NCBI RefSeq assembly: GCF_007655255.1
Contig: NZ_VMYE01000012.1
Coordinates: 39,553 to 103,552, forward strand
Direction: 5' to 3'
Origin: Extensimonas perlucida
GTDB lineage: Bacteria > Pseudomonadota > Gammaproteobacteria > Burkholderiales > Burkholderiaceae_C
Length of the DNA: 64,000 bases
Positions within the stretch are counted from its first letter, which is position 1; every line of letters starts with the position of its first letter. The notes beneath the pieces were generated by a model. The model was not told where the DNA came from. It made no database searches and saw nothing but the letters and a program-made list of their open reading frames with translations. Below are positions 19,946-27,874 of this stretch, in pieces. The position numbers and the translations under genes were made by a program.

Positions 19946-21088
19946 GTGTCCACCGCCACCGAGCACCCCACCGCCGACGCCGTGGTCATAGGCGCGGGCC
20001 CGGTTGGCCTGTTCCAGGTGTTTCAACTGGGCCTGCAAGGCATACGGGCGCATGTCATCGATGCGCTCGCGCACGCAGGCGGCCAGTGTGCCGAGCTCTA
20101 CGCCGACAAACCCATTTACGACCTCCCAGGCGTGCCGCGCTGCACGGGCAGCGAGCTCGTCGCGCTGCTTTTGCGCCAGACCGCGCCGTTTGCGCCGCGC
20201 TGGCGGTTCGGCAGCTTGGTACAAGCCTTGCAGCCGCAGCCCGACGGCCAGTTGCTGCTCGGTTGTAGCGACGGCACGCAACTGCACGCGCGCCAGGTCT
20301 TCATCGCCGCGGGGCTGGGTGCCTTCGTGCCAAAGCGTTTGCCGCTGCCGGGCCTCGAGCGCTTCGAAGGCCGCCAGGTTTTCTACGCCAACGCGATTCC
20401 CGCGCCCGCCACCTGTGCGGGCCTGCGTGTGGTGGTGCACGGCGGCGAGGAAAGCGCCGTCGCCCAGGCCGTGGCGCTGGCCGAGCGGCGCCCATCTGCC
20501 ACCGGCGGCGCTGGCGCCGGCGCGCCTGCCAGCGTCACCTTGCTGCACCGCCGCGAGGTGTTTCAAGCGCCGCCCGAATTGCTCGCGCGCCTGCAGCAGC
20601 TGCGCGACGCGGGGTTGCTGCAGGTGGTGACGGGGCAGATTACGGGCTTTCACACCGCAGTCGAAGAGGGCGCCGAACAAGGCATTGATGCCGCCGAGAC
20701 ACGCCTGTGCGCGCTCGAAGTCCTCACCCCCGCGGGCCACACCGAGCGCCTGCCGCTGGACCAGTTGCAGGCGCTGCTGGGCATCTCGCCGCGCCTCGGG
20801 CCCATCACCGACTGGGGCTTGGCGCTCGAGCGCAAGCAGCTGCGTGTCGATCCTGCCACCATGGCCACCAGTGTGCCCGGCATCTACGCCGTGGGCGACA
20901 TCAACAGCTACCCCGGCAAACGCAAGCTGCTGGTCTGCGGCTTCCATGAAGCCACTCTCGCTGCCTGGGCCGCCGCCGAAGCCCGCGCCGGCCAGCCCCT
21001 GCCACTGCAATACACGACCACCAGCCCGCGGCTGCAGGAGCGGCTGGGGGTGCGGGAATCTTTGGAATCCGACCCCAAGGACTCCTGA
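19946..21088 (+). CDS. Ferredoxin-NADP reductase, thioredoxin-reductase-like type
   Basis: This 380-residue FAD enzyme has the N-terminal dinucleotide motif GAGPVG, the segment GGQCAELYADKPIYDLPG that is diagnostic for type 2 ferredoxin-NADP reductases, an NADP domain, and the C-terminal FAD loop GIYAVGDINSYPGKRKLL. It lacks a CxxC redox site, which separates it from thioredoxin reductase. The start is GTG at 19946. The last residues (LESDPKDS) are encoded by a REP-like sequence, so the C-terminus has probably been rewritten by a repeat. It likely reduces FdxA for sulfite reduction. Confidence 0.9.
   Translation: MSTATEHPTADAVVIGAGPVGLFQVFQLGLQGIRAHVIDALAHAGGQCAELYADKPIYDLPGVPRCTGSELVALLLRQTAPFAPRWRFGSLVQALQPQPDGQLLLGCSDGTQLHARQVFIAAGLGAFVPKRLPLPGLERFEGRQVFYANAIPAPATCAGLRVVVHGGEESAVAQAVALAERRPSATGGAGAGAPASVTLLHRREVFQAPPELLARLQQLRDAGLLQVVTGQITGFHTAVEEGAEQGIDAAETRLCALEVLTPAGHTERLPLDQLQALLGISPRLGPITDWGLALERKQLRVDPATMATSVPGIYAVGDINSYPGKRKLLVCGFHEATLAAWAAAEARAGQPLPLQYTTTSPRLQERLGVRESLESDPKDS
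21062..21080 (-). repeat. REP-like motif at the 3' end of the reductase gene
   Basis: TTGGAATCCGACCCCAAGG matches the GGAATCNGACCCCAA core of the REP sequences at 39439, 41110, 41279 and 41348. It forms the last codons of the ferredoxin-NADP reductase gene. Confidence 0.55.
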
Positions 21089-21095
21089 CCCTCCG

Positions 21096-22502
21096 TCACT
21101 CCCCGTGCCCTGCGCTGCTTACGGTCACGCCGATGCGCACGCGCAGACCGCCGAGGTCGGGGCTTCGGTCCACTTGCACCTGCAGGTGGTACAGGCGCGC
21201 CAGGCGTTGCACGATGGACCAGCCCAGGCCGCTGCCGCCGCCGCTGTGGCTGGCGCTGCGGGCGCGGAAAAAGCGCTCGCCCAGGCGGGCCATATCGGCC
21301 GCGTCGAGGCCGGGGCCGCTGTCTTCTACGCAAAGCAGAACTTCGTGCGCCTGGGGTGACGCACCGCGGCCGGTGGGGCGCAGGGACTCCACCCGCACGC
21401 GTATTTGCGCGCCCGGCGGGCTGTAGCGCAGGGCGTTGTCGAGCAGGTTGCGCACCAGCACCTGCGCCAGCGCCTCGGGCAGCACGGTCGCGGCGTGCGT
21501 GGGCGGCAGCTCCAGGCGCAGCGTCTGCTGGCGTGCCTGCGCGCGCGGCTGCAGGTCGGCCGCGATGCTGCGCACGGCATCGGCCAGGTCAGACTGCGCT
21601 GGCGGGTGCGCGGGTGCGACTTCGGCGTCCAGCCGGGCCAGCTGCAGCAGCTGCTCGACCAGCCGCGTGGCGCGGTCGCAACCCTGCACGGTGGCGGCCA
21701 GCGCGGTGGCACGTTCGGCCTCGTCGCGTGCACCCTGCGCCACCTGGGCCTGCATGCGGATGCCGGCGATCGGGGTGCGCAATTCGTGCGCGGCGTCGGC
21801 GGTGAATTGCTGCTCGGCCGCGAGCAGGTGCGCGATGCGCTCGAACAGGCCGTTGAGCGCCTCGACCAGCGGCAGCACGTCGGGCGGCACGCCCTGCGTG
21901 GGCAGCGGCGCGAGCGACTGCGGCTGGCGCGCGCGCAGCGCCTGCCCCAGCGTGCGCAGCGGCCGCAGCGAGGCGCGCACGGCCCACCAGATGGCGAGCG
22001 CGAGCAGCGGCAGGGTGAAGGCCAGCGGCCGGGCCATGCTGCGCAGGCTGGCGAGCACGATTTCCGCGCGCGCGGCCTGCAGTTCGCCCACCTGCAGCAG
22101 CAGGTCGGCGTCCTTGCCGGGGGTGACGAACACGCGCCAGCTTTTGCCATCGGCGCGGCTGTCGTAAAAGCCTGGCGTGTGCTGTGCAGACAGGGGTTGC
22201 TGCGGCGCATTGGCCGAGTGCGCGAGCAGCCGGCCTTCGTGCCAGACCTGAAACACCACGCGCGGCTGGTAGCGGTGCAGTTCGGGGGCCGGGTGGATGC
22301 CGTCTTCGTCCAGCTCGTCGAGCGGCTGCATGCGCAGCAGGGCGGCGGCCTGCGCGAGGTGTGCGTCCAGCAGTTCGCCGACTTCGTGCTCGGCGTCGCG
22401 CCAGGTAAGGATGGCGCCCGCAGCCCATGCGAGCATCACCAGAGCCAGCACGGTGTAGAGCAGGCGGCGCTGCAGCGACAGCGGTCTGGCGGCGCCCGTC
22501 AT
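21096..22502 (-). CDS. Two-component sensor histidine kinase, QseC/TctE type
   Basis: This 468-residue membrane kinase has two helices (about residues 13-33 and 160-180) that bracket a periplasmic sensor of about 125 residues. HAMP-like and HisKA segments follow, with the phospho-acceptor H239 in AAHELRTPIAG. The HATPase has the N-box NLLDNALRYSP and the G-box GPGLD. It overlaps the response regulator by 4 bases. Position downstream of the cytochrome genes on the same strand suggests it is part of, or controls, that redox module. The signal is unknown. Confidence 0.92.
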   Translation of the reverse strand: MTGAARPLSLQRRLLYTVLALVMLAWAAGAILTWRDAEHEVGELLDAHLAQAAALLRMQPLDELDEDGIHPAPELHRYQPRVVFQVWHEGRLLAHSANAPQQPLSAQHTPGFYDSRADGKSWRVFVTPGKDADLLLQVGELQAARAEIVLASLRSMARPLAFTLPLLALAIWWAVRASLRPLRTLGQALRARQPQSLAPLPTQGVPPDVLPLVEALNGLFERIAHLLAAEQQFTADAAHELRTPIAGIRMQAQVAQGARDEAERATALAATVQGCDRATRLVEQLLQLARLDAEVAPAHPPAQSDLADAVRSIAADLQPRAQARQQTLRLELPPTHAATVLPEALAQVLVRNLLDNALRYSPPGAQIRVRVESLRPTGRGASPQAHEVLLCVEDSGPGLDAADMARLGERFFRARSASHSGGGSGLGWSIVQRLARLYHLQVQVDRSPDLGGLRVRIGVTVSSAGHGE

Positions 22503-23164
22503 GCCTCGCCCCGCGGCAGCAGGTAGCCCACGCCGCGCACGGTTTCTATGAGCTCGGGGCGCAGCTTGCGGCGCAGGTGCGAGATGTGCACCTCGATGGC
22601 GTTGCTTTGCACCTCATGCCCCCAGCGGTACAGGTGCTGCTCCAGTTGCTCGCGGCTGAGCACACGGCCGGCGTTGAGCAAAAAGGCGTGCAGCAGGTCG
22701 TATTCGCGCTGCGAGAGCTCGACGGGCCGCCCGTCCAGCCAGACCTGGTGCGCGGCGGGGTCGAGTTCCACGTTGCCGCTGCGCAGTCTGGCTTGGGGCT
22801 GGCCGTGGGCGCGCCGCACCAGGGCGCGCAGGCGCGCTGCGAGCTCGTGCAGGTCTATGGGTTTGATGAGGTAGTCGTCGGCACCCGCGTCCAGCCCGGC
22901 CACGCGCGCGGCAATGGCGTCGCGCGCGGTGAGCACCAGCAGCGGCGTGTTGATGCGCTGGCGGCGCAGATGCTGCAGCACGTCCATGCCGTCCTGGCGC
23001 GGCAGGCCCAGGTCGAGCACCCCGGCCTGGTAGGCCCCGCTGGCCAGTTCGCGCTCGGCGGCGATGCCGTCACGCACCCAGTCCACCTGAAAACCGTGCT
23101 GCATCAGCCCCGCCCGCAGGCCGGAGCCGAGGATGTCGTCGTCTTCTGCGAGCAGGATGCGCAT
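22499..23164 (-). CDS. OmpR-family response regulator, QseB type
   Basis: This 221-residue protein has a receiver domain with acidic pocket EDDD (residues 7-10) and phospho-acceptor D51 in VLDLGLP. A winged-helix DNA-binding domain (about 125-218) ends HISHLRRKL and GVGYLLP. The partner kinase follows with a 4-base overlap. The targets probably include the SHP/DHC/cytochrome b genes upstream, by position only. Confidence 0.94.
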   Translation of the reverse strand: MRILLAEDDDILGSGLRAGLMQHGFQVDWVRDGIAAERELASGAYQAGVLDLGLPRQDGMDVLQHLRRQRINTPLLVLTARDAIAARVAGLDAGADDYLIKPIDLHELAARLRALVRRAHGQPQARLRSGNVELDPAAHQVWLDGRPVELSQREYDLLHAFLLNAGRVLSREQLEQHLYRWGHEVQSNAIEVHISHLRRKLRPELIETVRGVGYLLPRGEA

Positions 23165-23236
23165 GGAAGGTCGGGGGGGAGGGAAGCGGGATGCCCGCAG
23201 TATCGCAGGCGCGGGGCAGTGCAGAAGAAGGCGGGT

Positions 23237-23908
23237 TCAGTCGTCATCGTCGTGCTGCTGCCCATGCCAATCCGCGCCCGTTGCGCCCGGCACTGGCTGC
23301 GGCGCCGTGTGCCACTGCCAGCTCCAGAAGGCCAGCACGCAGGCGAGCACGGTGGCCGCGAGCAGGCCGTGGTTCTTCGGGGCCAGATCGGGCCCGGAGC
23401 CTGCCACGCGGCCGGTGAGCATGGGCAAGGCCTGGTTTTTGCGGCGCAGCAGGCTCAGCCCGGCGATCAGGCCGATATGGCCCAGCACCACGGCCAGCAT
23501 GGCGTTGCCGAAGAATTCATGCAACTCCTCCAGCCATTCGCCTCCCCAGCCGCCGCCCCATTCGGCGTAGCTGGCATAGCCGCTGAGCGTGAGGGGCAGG
23601 ATCAGCGCCAGGATCAAGGCCACGGCCAGCGCCATGAGCAGATGCTGTCCCTGCCGCCAGGCCGGGGCGGCCGTGCGCAGCGACCGCAGCCAGGCGGGCA
23701 GCCCCTGCAGCCTGCTCCACAGGTAGGTCAGCCGTGCATGGCGCGGGCCCAGCAGGCCCCAGAGCACGCGCGCCACCAGCAGGCCGCCGAGCGTGTAGCC
23801 CAGCGTGACGTGCACCAGCCGCCAATGCTCGCCTTCGGCCGTGAGGTAGGCGCCGGTAAAGCTCAGCGCCATCAGCCAGTGCAGCATGCGCGTGGTGGCG
23901 TCGGTCAC
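23237..23908 (-). CDS. Cytochrome b561-type membrane cytochrome
   Basis: This 223-residue, four-helix di-haem b protein has candidate ligands in TRMLHW, HWRLVHVTLGY, LEELHEFFGN and VLGHIGL. It probably passes quinol electrons to the neighbouring periplasmic cytochromes. The GTG at 23908 is chosen because the family starts a few residues before the TR-HW motif. The frame is open upstream as far as the dhc stop but encodes only a Pro/Ala/Ser stretch without another start. The C-terminal tail ends in a run of aspartates. Confidence 0.85.
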   Translation of the reverse strand: MTDATTRMLHWLMALSFTGAYLTAEGEHWRLVHVTLGYTLGGLLVARVLWGLLGPRHARLTYLWSRLQGLPAWLRSLRTAAPAWRQGQHLLMALAVALILALILPLTLSGYASYAEWGGGWGGEWLEELHEFFGNAMLAVVLGHIGLIAGLSLLRRKNQALPMLTGRVAGSGPDLAPKNHGLLAATVLACVLAFWSWQWHTAPQPVPGATGADWHGQQHDDDD

Positions 23909-24067
23909 GCGGCGCGAGGCGCTGCGGGAAGGGTTGCGGGCGGCGGTGCGTGAAGGGCTGGGGGCGGCAGGGCCGGGCGCGTTGCCGGGGGTGCCGGGGC
24001 CAGCAGATGCGGGGAGGTGGGGGTTTATGGTGGGCTCCAGGTGTGGATGGGGAGGGTTGCGCGGGCG

Positions 24068-24538
24068 TCAGCGCGGAATGTGGATGCGGTCCTCGTCGAA
24101 GTCACCCGTTTCGGCGCGGCTGTGGCATGCGGCGCATTGGGCACGGCTGCCGACGGCGGGGCGGCGCCAGATTTCGGGGGGCACTTCGCGGTGCTCGCGC
24201 TCGAACCATGCGGAGCGGGTGATGCGGTCCTGCGGCGGCTCTTCGCGCCCGCGCCGCGACGTACCGGCGTTGGCTTGCAGCCAGGTGCTGATCTGCTGCA
24301 CGCTGGCCGCGTCGAGCGAGGCATCGCTGCCGTAGTGCTTGTCCAGCCCGCTCATGATGCGCTGCCAGGAGCGTGCGGGCAGCAGGCCGGGCGGATACGC
24401 CATGTGGCAGGCGGCGCATTCTTGCTGGTAGGCCGGCAGCCGTGCTGCAGGCTGCAGGTGTGGCGAGTCGGCACGCGCGAGGCCGGCAGCCGCAAGGCTC
24501 AGGGTCAGGGCCGCGGACAGGGAAATGCTGGGGCGCAT
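24068..24538 (-). CDS. Dihaem cytochrome c (DHC type)
   Basis: This periplasmic dihaem cytochrome has 156 residues. The signal peptide (MRPSISLSAALTLSLAAAG, cleaved near ARA) starts at the ATG at 24538. The haem sites are C41-x2-C44-H45 and C135-x2-C138-H139. It resembles the DHC family that donates electrons to SHP in Rhodobacter. It lies between the SHP and cytochrome b genes on the same strand. Confidence 0.85.
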   Translation of the reverse strand: MRPSISLSAALTLSLAAAGLARADSPHLQPAARLPAYQQECAACHMAYPPGLLPARSWQRIMSGLDKHYGSDASLDAASVQQISTWLQANAGTSRRGREEPPQDRITRSAWFEREHREVPPEIWRRPAVGSRAQCAACHSRAETGDFDEDRIHIPR

Positions 24539-24582
24539 GGGGTGCTTCCTTTCTGAGAGCAGGGTGAAGGGCTGGGGCCGCG

Positions 24583-25026
24583 TCAGGGCTGCAGCGAGAG
24601 CAGCCAGGCCAGCACGTCGGCTTTTTCCTGCGCCGTGCATTCGCGCTCGAGCACGTCCTTGCAGTTGCGGCGAAACCATTTGTCGGCCTTGGCGCTGTCG
24701 GTGAAGCGCTCGGGGTTGAAGGCAGGAGCGAGCGCGGCGATGGGCTTGCCCGTGCCGGCGTGGCGCCCCTGCATCGTGGGGTTGGCGCCGTGGCAGCTGG
24801 CGCAAGACCACTCACCGCCGTGCTGGTTGCGGAAAAAGTCGCGCCCGCGCGCGGCGTCCGGCGCGGTCTTGGCGGCGTTCGTCCAGCGCTGCCATTGCGC
24901 CGTGGCCGTGGTGTCTGCGGCCACGGCAGTCGTGCTGAACAGGGCCGAAGCAAGGCACAGCAGTGCCGCCAGCCGGCATGCGGCACTGGGGATGGCGCAC
25001 GGTGAAAAAGGGCGGATGTTTTGCAT
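24583..25026 (-). CDS. SHP-type monohaem cytochrome c (DUF1924)
   Basis: This 147-residue secreted c-type cytochrome has a signal peptide (residues about 1-37, ending AVAA) and one haem site C75-x2-C78-H79. An RRNCKDV segment has N121 where SHP proteins place their unusual Asn axial ligand, and nearby C122 and C130 could form the SHP disulfide. SHP from Rhodobacter binds oxygen and NO when reduced. The gene starts the five-gene minus-strand run shp-dhc-cytochrome b-regulator-kinase. Family membership is inferred from pattern only. Confidence 0.8.
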   Translation of the reverse strand: MQNIRPFSPCAIPSAACRLAALLCLASALFSTTAVAADTTATAQWQRWTNAAKTAPDAARGRDFFRNQHGGEWSCASCHGANPTMQGRHAGTGKPIAALAPAFNPERFTDSAKADKWFRRNCKDVLERECTAQEKADVLAWLLSLQP

Positions 25027-25237
25027 GCCGCCATGGTGCGGGGCGCTGCTGAACGTTCTCTGAAGAGCGCTGCGGCATCCGTGCGGCGTTTGCTCGGCAG
25101 CTGTGGCGGCACCGGTGCGGTCGATTCATCACAAAGACGCAACGACATGCGCAGAGCATGCCGGGTATGGCCTTTGTCCCTACGAGCGCAGCAACATCAG
25201 ACAGGCGGCAGGCGGTGGCACACTTTGCCTGCCCCTT

Positions 25238-25247
25238 CGCAATGACG
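25238..25247. repeat. Half REP end CGCAATGACG
   Basis: The ten bases match one arm of the palindromes at 630-654 and 15433-15547. The opposite arm is not recognisable upstream, so this looks like a decayed copy just before the transporter start. Confidence 0.35.
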
Positions 25248-25255
25248 ATCAAAAA

Positions 25256-26332
25256 ATGAACAGCCCCACCGCCCCGCGCCCGCCCGTGCCCCCGCTGGCC
25301 ACTTCGTCCTACGGGGGCGATGAGGTCGGCCTGATTTGCGGCTACCTGTTCGACCCCGAGGCGGCGCAGCAGATACGTGCGCTGGGCTCGGACGAGGCCG
25401 CGGCCTGGCTGGCCGAGGTGGCGCAGGCCGGGGGCGGCGGTGCCGCCGCGGCGCAGGGCGGCAGCTATCTGTGGCTGCATTTCAATCTGAGCAATGTGCA
25501 GGCCGAGCGTTGGCTGGTGCGGCACGCACAGCTCGCGGATGCATTTTTCGAGGCGCTGCACGAAGGCGTGCGCTCTACCCGTATCGAGCGCTCCGGCGAT
25601 GACTTGGTGGCCGTGCTCAGCGACTTGCAGTTCGACTTCGATCTCGAATCGTCCGACGTGTCCACGCTGTGGATCAGCGTGGGGCCGCGCCTGGTCGTCA
25701 CGGCGCGCACCAGCCCGCTGCGCTCGGTGGACGTGCTGCGCACGGCGGTGCGCGCGGGCGAAGTGCCGCCTTCGAGCACCGGCCTGCTCGAGCACTTGCT
25801 GCGCACGCAGGCCGACGTGCTGGTGGGCATAGTGCGCAGCGTGACGGCGCGCATCGACACCATCGAGGACGAACTGCTGGCCGGGCGCCTGGACCACAAG
25901 CGCGCCCGCCTGGGTGCCATGCGCCGCCTGCTGGTGCGGCTGCAGCGCCTGCTGGCGCCCGAGCCGGCAGCGCTGTTTCGCCTGCTGCAGCGCCCGCCCG
26001 GGTGGATGGCGGGGGCCGACGTGGACGGCCTGCGTGGGGCCACCGAGGAGTTTTCGCTGGTGCTGCGCGATATGCAGGCGCTGGAGGAGCGCATCAAGCT
26101 GCTGCAGGAAGAAGTCGCCGCCGGCGTGAACGAGGAGAACAACCGCAGCCTGTTCGTGCTGACCATGGTGACGGTGCTGGCGCTGCCCATCAACATCCTG
26201 GCCGGCCTGTTCGGCATGAACGTCGGCGGCATCCCGCTGGCCGACCATCCGCATGGCTTTTGGGTGCTTGTGGGCGTCATTGCCGCCTTCAGCGCCCTTG
26301 CGGCCTGGCTGGCGTTTCGGAACAAGCGCTGA
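25256..26332 (+). CDS. CorA/ZntB-family divalent metal transporter
   Basis: This 358-residue pentameric channel-type transporter has a large cytoplasmic N-domain, a long helical stalk (about residues 200-300), and two C-terminal helices with the hallmark GMN in GLFGMNVGG. The opening GDEVGLICGYLFDPE and a neutral GG after GMN are closer to ZntB (zinc) than to Mg-specific CorA, but the substrate is not certain. The ATG at 25256 is used; an upstream ATG at 25103 would add an unconserved 51-residue extension across repeat debris. Confidence 0.88.
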   Translation: MNSPTAPRPPVPPLATSSYGGDEVGLICGYLFDPEAAQQIRALGSDEAAAWLAEVAQAGGGGAAAAQGGSYLWLHFNLSNVQAERWLVRHAQLADAFFEALHEGVRSTRIERSGDDLVAVLSDLQFDFDLESSDVSTLWISVGPRLVVTARTSPLRSVDVLRTAVRAGEVPPSSTGLLEHLLRTQADVLVGIVRSVTARIDTIEDELLAGRLDHKRARLGAMRRLLVRLQRLLAPEPAALFRLLQRPPGWMAGADVDGLRGATEEFSLVLRDMQALEERIKLLQEEVAAGVNEENNRSLFVLTMVTVLALPINILAGLFGMNVGGIPLADHPHGFWVLVGVIAAFSALAAWLAFRNKR

Positions 26333-26512
26333 GCCTGGTCAGCGCGGTTTTGCGTCTGCCAGGGCGCGTCGCGTTTGTACGCAAGCCGACAAAAAGGCGT
26401 TGGGGCGTGGCGATGCCTGCACGGTTTTTGGCCGCAAGGCGCTGTTTTGCCACGCAAAGCGCCGCCTTGCCGCCTGGGCGTGGCTGGTACGGCAGTTGCG
26501 TCTGCAGGGCCC

Positions 26513-27019
26513 ATGCACGCCTCTACCGTTCCTGCTTCTCCCGCTGCACCGCAGAACCCGCACTACGCTCGTCTGGGCGGTCAAGAGCAGGTCGTGCGCT
26601 TGGTGGATGCGTTTTACCGCGCCATGGACCGCCTGCCAGAGGCGGCCACGATACGGGCCATGCACGCGCCGGACTTTCGCGCCACCAAGGCAGTGCTGGT
26701 GCAATACCTCAGCGAATGGCTGGGCGGGCCCAGGCTCTACACGCCTGCACGCGGTGCGCCCATGCTGCGGCGGCGCCATCAGCCCTTCGACATCGACGCC
26801 ACCGCGCGCGATGCCTGGATGCTGTGCATGCGCCAGGCGCTGGCCGAGGTGTGCGCCGACGCGGGCTTGCGCAGCGAGCTCGAAGCGGCTTTTTACAAAG
26901 TGGCCGATTTCATCCGCAATACCGAGGAGGGCGGGCAGGAGCGGGCGCATCCGGGGCGCCCGCGCGAGGTGCAGCCGGGCGGGTTGGCGCCGCCGCACAG
27001 TTCCCGCGCGGGCCGCTGA
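26513..27019 (+). CDS. Group II truncated haemoglobin
   Basis: This 168-residue trHbII protein has the globin core at residues 17-140: ARLGGQEQVVRLVDAFYRAM (helix B), the proximal His H89 in RRHQPF, and the group II segment ATARDAWMLCM with the family Trp. A Pro/Gly/Arg-rich tail of about 25 residues is not part of the fold. It likely handles O2 or NO. It lies immediately upstream of draT, hence possibly linked to oxygen protection or sensing for nitrogenase; this link is inference. Confidence 0.88.
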   Translation: MHASTVPASPAAPQNPHYARLGGQEQVVRLVDAFYRAMDRLPEAATIRAMHAPDFRATKAVLVQYLSEWLGGPRLYTPARGAPMLRRRHQPFDIDATARDAWMLCMRQALAEVCADAGLRSELEAAFYKVADFIRNTEEGGQERAHPGRPREVQPGGLAPPHSSRAGR

Positions 27020-27028
27020 GGGAGCGCC

Positions 27029-27874
27029 TTGGAACGGGTTCTCATGCGCCCTGACCATGCCGCGCATCCGCGCACCTGGTACACGACCAATCTGGTGGGC
27101 GTGCCGGCGCAGCTGCTCGGCAGCACGGCGTTCAACGACCATCCCAGGCCATTGCACATCGGCGGCACGCGGCAGGCATATGCAGGGCTTTTTGCCTTGC
27201 TGGCAGCCAGCACCAGCCCAGAGGAAGCCAGCGAGATGTTCATCCATTACCTGAGTCTGGCCTTTGGCCTGGAGCCCGCCAAAGACCCGGCCTCGCCCGC
27301 CGAGGCGCGGCGCTGGCGTGCCAGCTACGTCAAACTCCTGCAGAGCTGGGGCATAGACAGCAACGGGCAGGCCGGGGCCGTGCTCAAGGGCTGGGTCGAG
27401 AGCCGTTTTGGCCTGGTGCCGTGCTTTCATGGCGAGCGGCTCGAGCACTTTCCCTCGCCTGCCTGGGTCAAGTACCTCGAAGAAAAGGCCTCGAGCCGCT
27501 TTCACAACAACTGCATCTACCAGCAGCTCGATTTGCTTTACGAGTTCTGCCAGTGGGCGCTGCAGCGCTTCCAGCCCTTTGGTGCGGTACAGCACCTGCC
27601 CTTGTGGCGCGGCATCACGCGCTGTGAGGAGCAGATCGTCGCGGGCACGCTGGGCCTGGGCAAGCGCCTGCTCACCGTGCAGCTCAACAATCTGGTGAGC
27701 TTTGCCCAGCGCGCCGACCAAGCCGAATGCTTTGGCGACTGGCTGCTGCACGTGCGCGTGCCGCTGGCCAAGCTGCTGTTTTACCCGGGCCTGCTGCACA
27801 AGGTGCTGCTGCACGGCGAGGGCGAAGTGCTGGCCCTGGGCGGGCTCTACAAAGTGGAGGCGCGCCATGCCTGA
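27029..27874 (+). CDS. draT: NAD+-dinitrogen-reductase ADP-ribosyltransferase DraT
   Basis: DraT inactivates nitrogenase iron protein (NifH) by ADP-ribosylating an arginine when ammonium or darkness signals stop fixation. The 281-residue protein carries the family blocks FNDHPRPLHIGG, SWGIDSNGQAGAVLKGWVESRFGL, QLDLLYEFCQWAL and LLTVQLNNLVSF. The TTG at 27029 follows GAGGGAG by 4 bases; an ATG at 27044 is a possible alternative. draG overlaps its end by 8 bases. No nif genes are in the window, so the target must be elsewhere or different. Confidence 0.9.
   Translation: MERVLMRPDHAAHPRTWYTTNLVGVPAQLLGSTAFNDHPRPLHIGGTRQAYAGLFALLAASTSPEEASEMFIHYLSLAFGLEPAKDPASPAEARRWRASYVKLLQSWGIDSNGQAGAVLKGWVESRFGLVPCFHGERLEHFPSPAWVKYLEEKASSRFHNNCIYQQLDLLYEFCQWALQRFQPFGAVQHLPLWRGITRCEEQIVAGTLGLGKRLLTVQLNNLVSFAQRADQAECFGDWLLHVRVPLAKLLFYPGLLHKVLLHGEGEVLALGGLYKVEARHA

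Noticed and set aside
23909..24067. Fusion of the dihaem cytochrome and cytochrome b genes
   Set aside because: They share a frame across the gap, but a TGA at 24068-24070 ends the first protein and the spacer has no start codon before GTG 23908.
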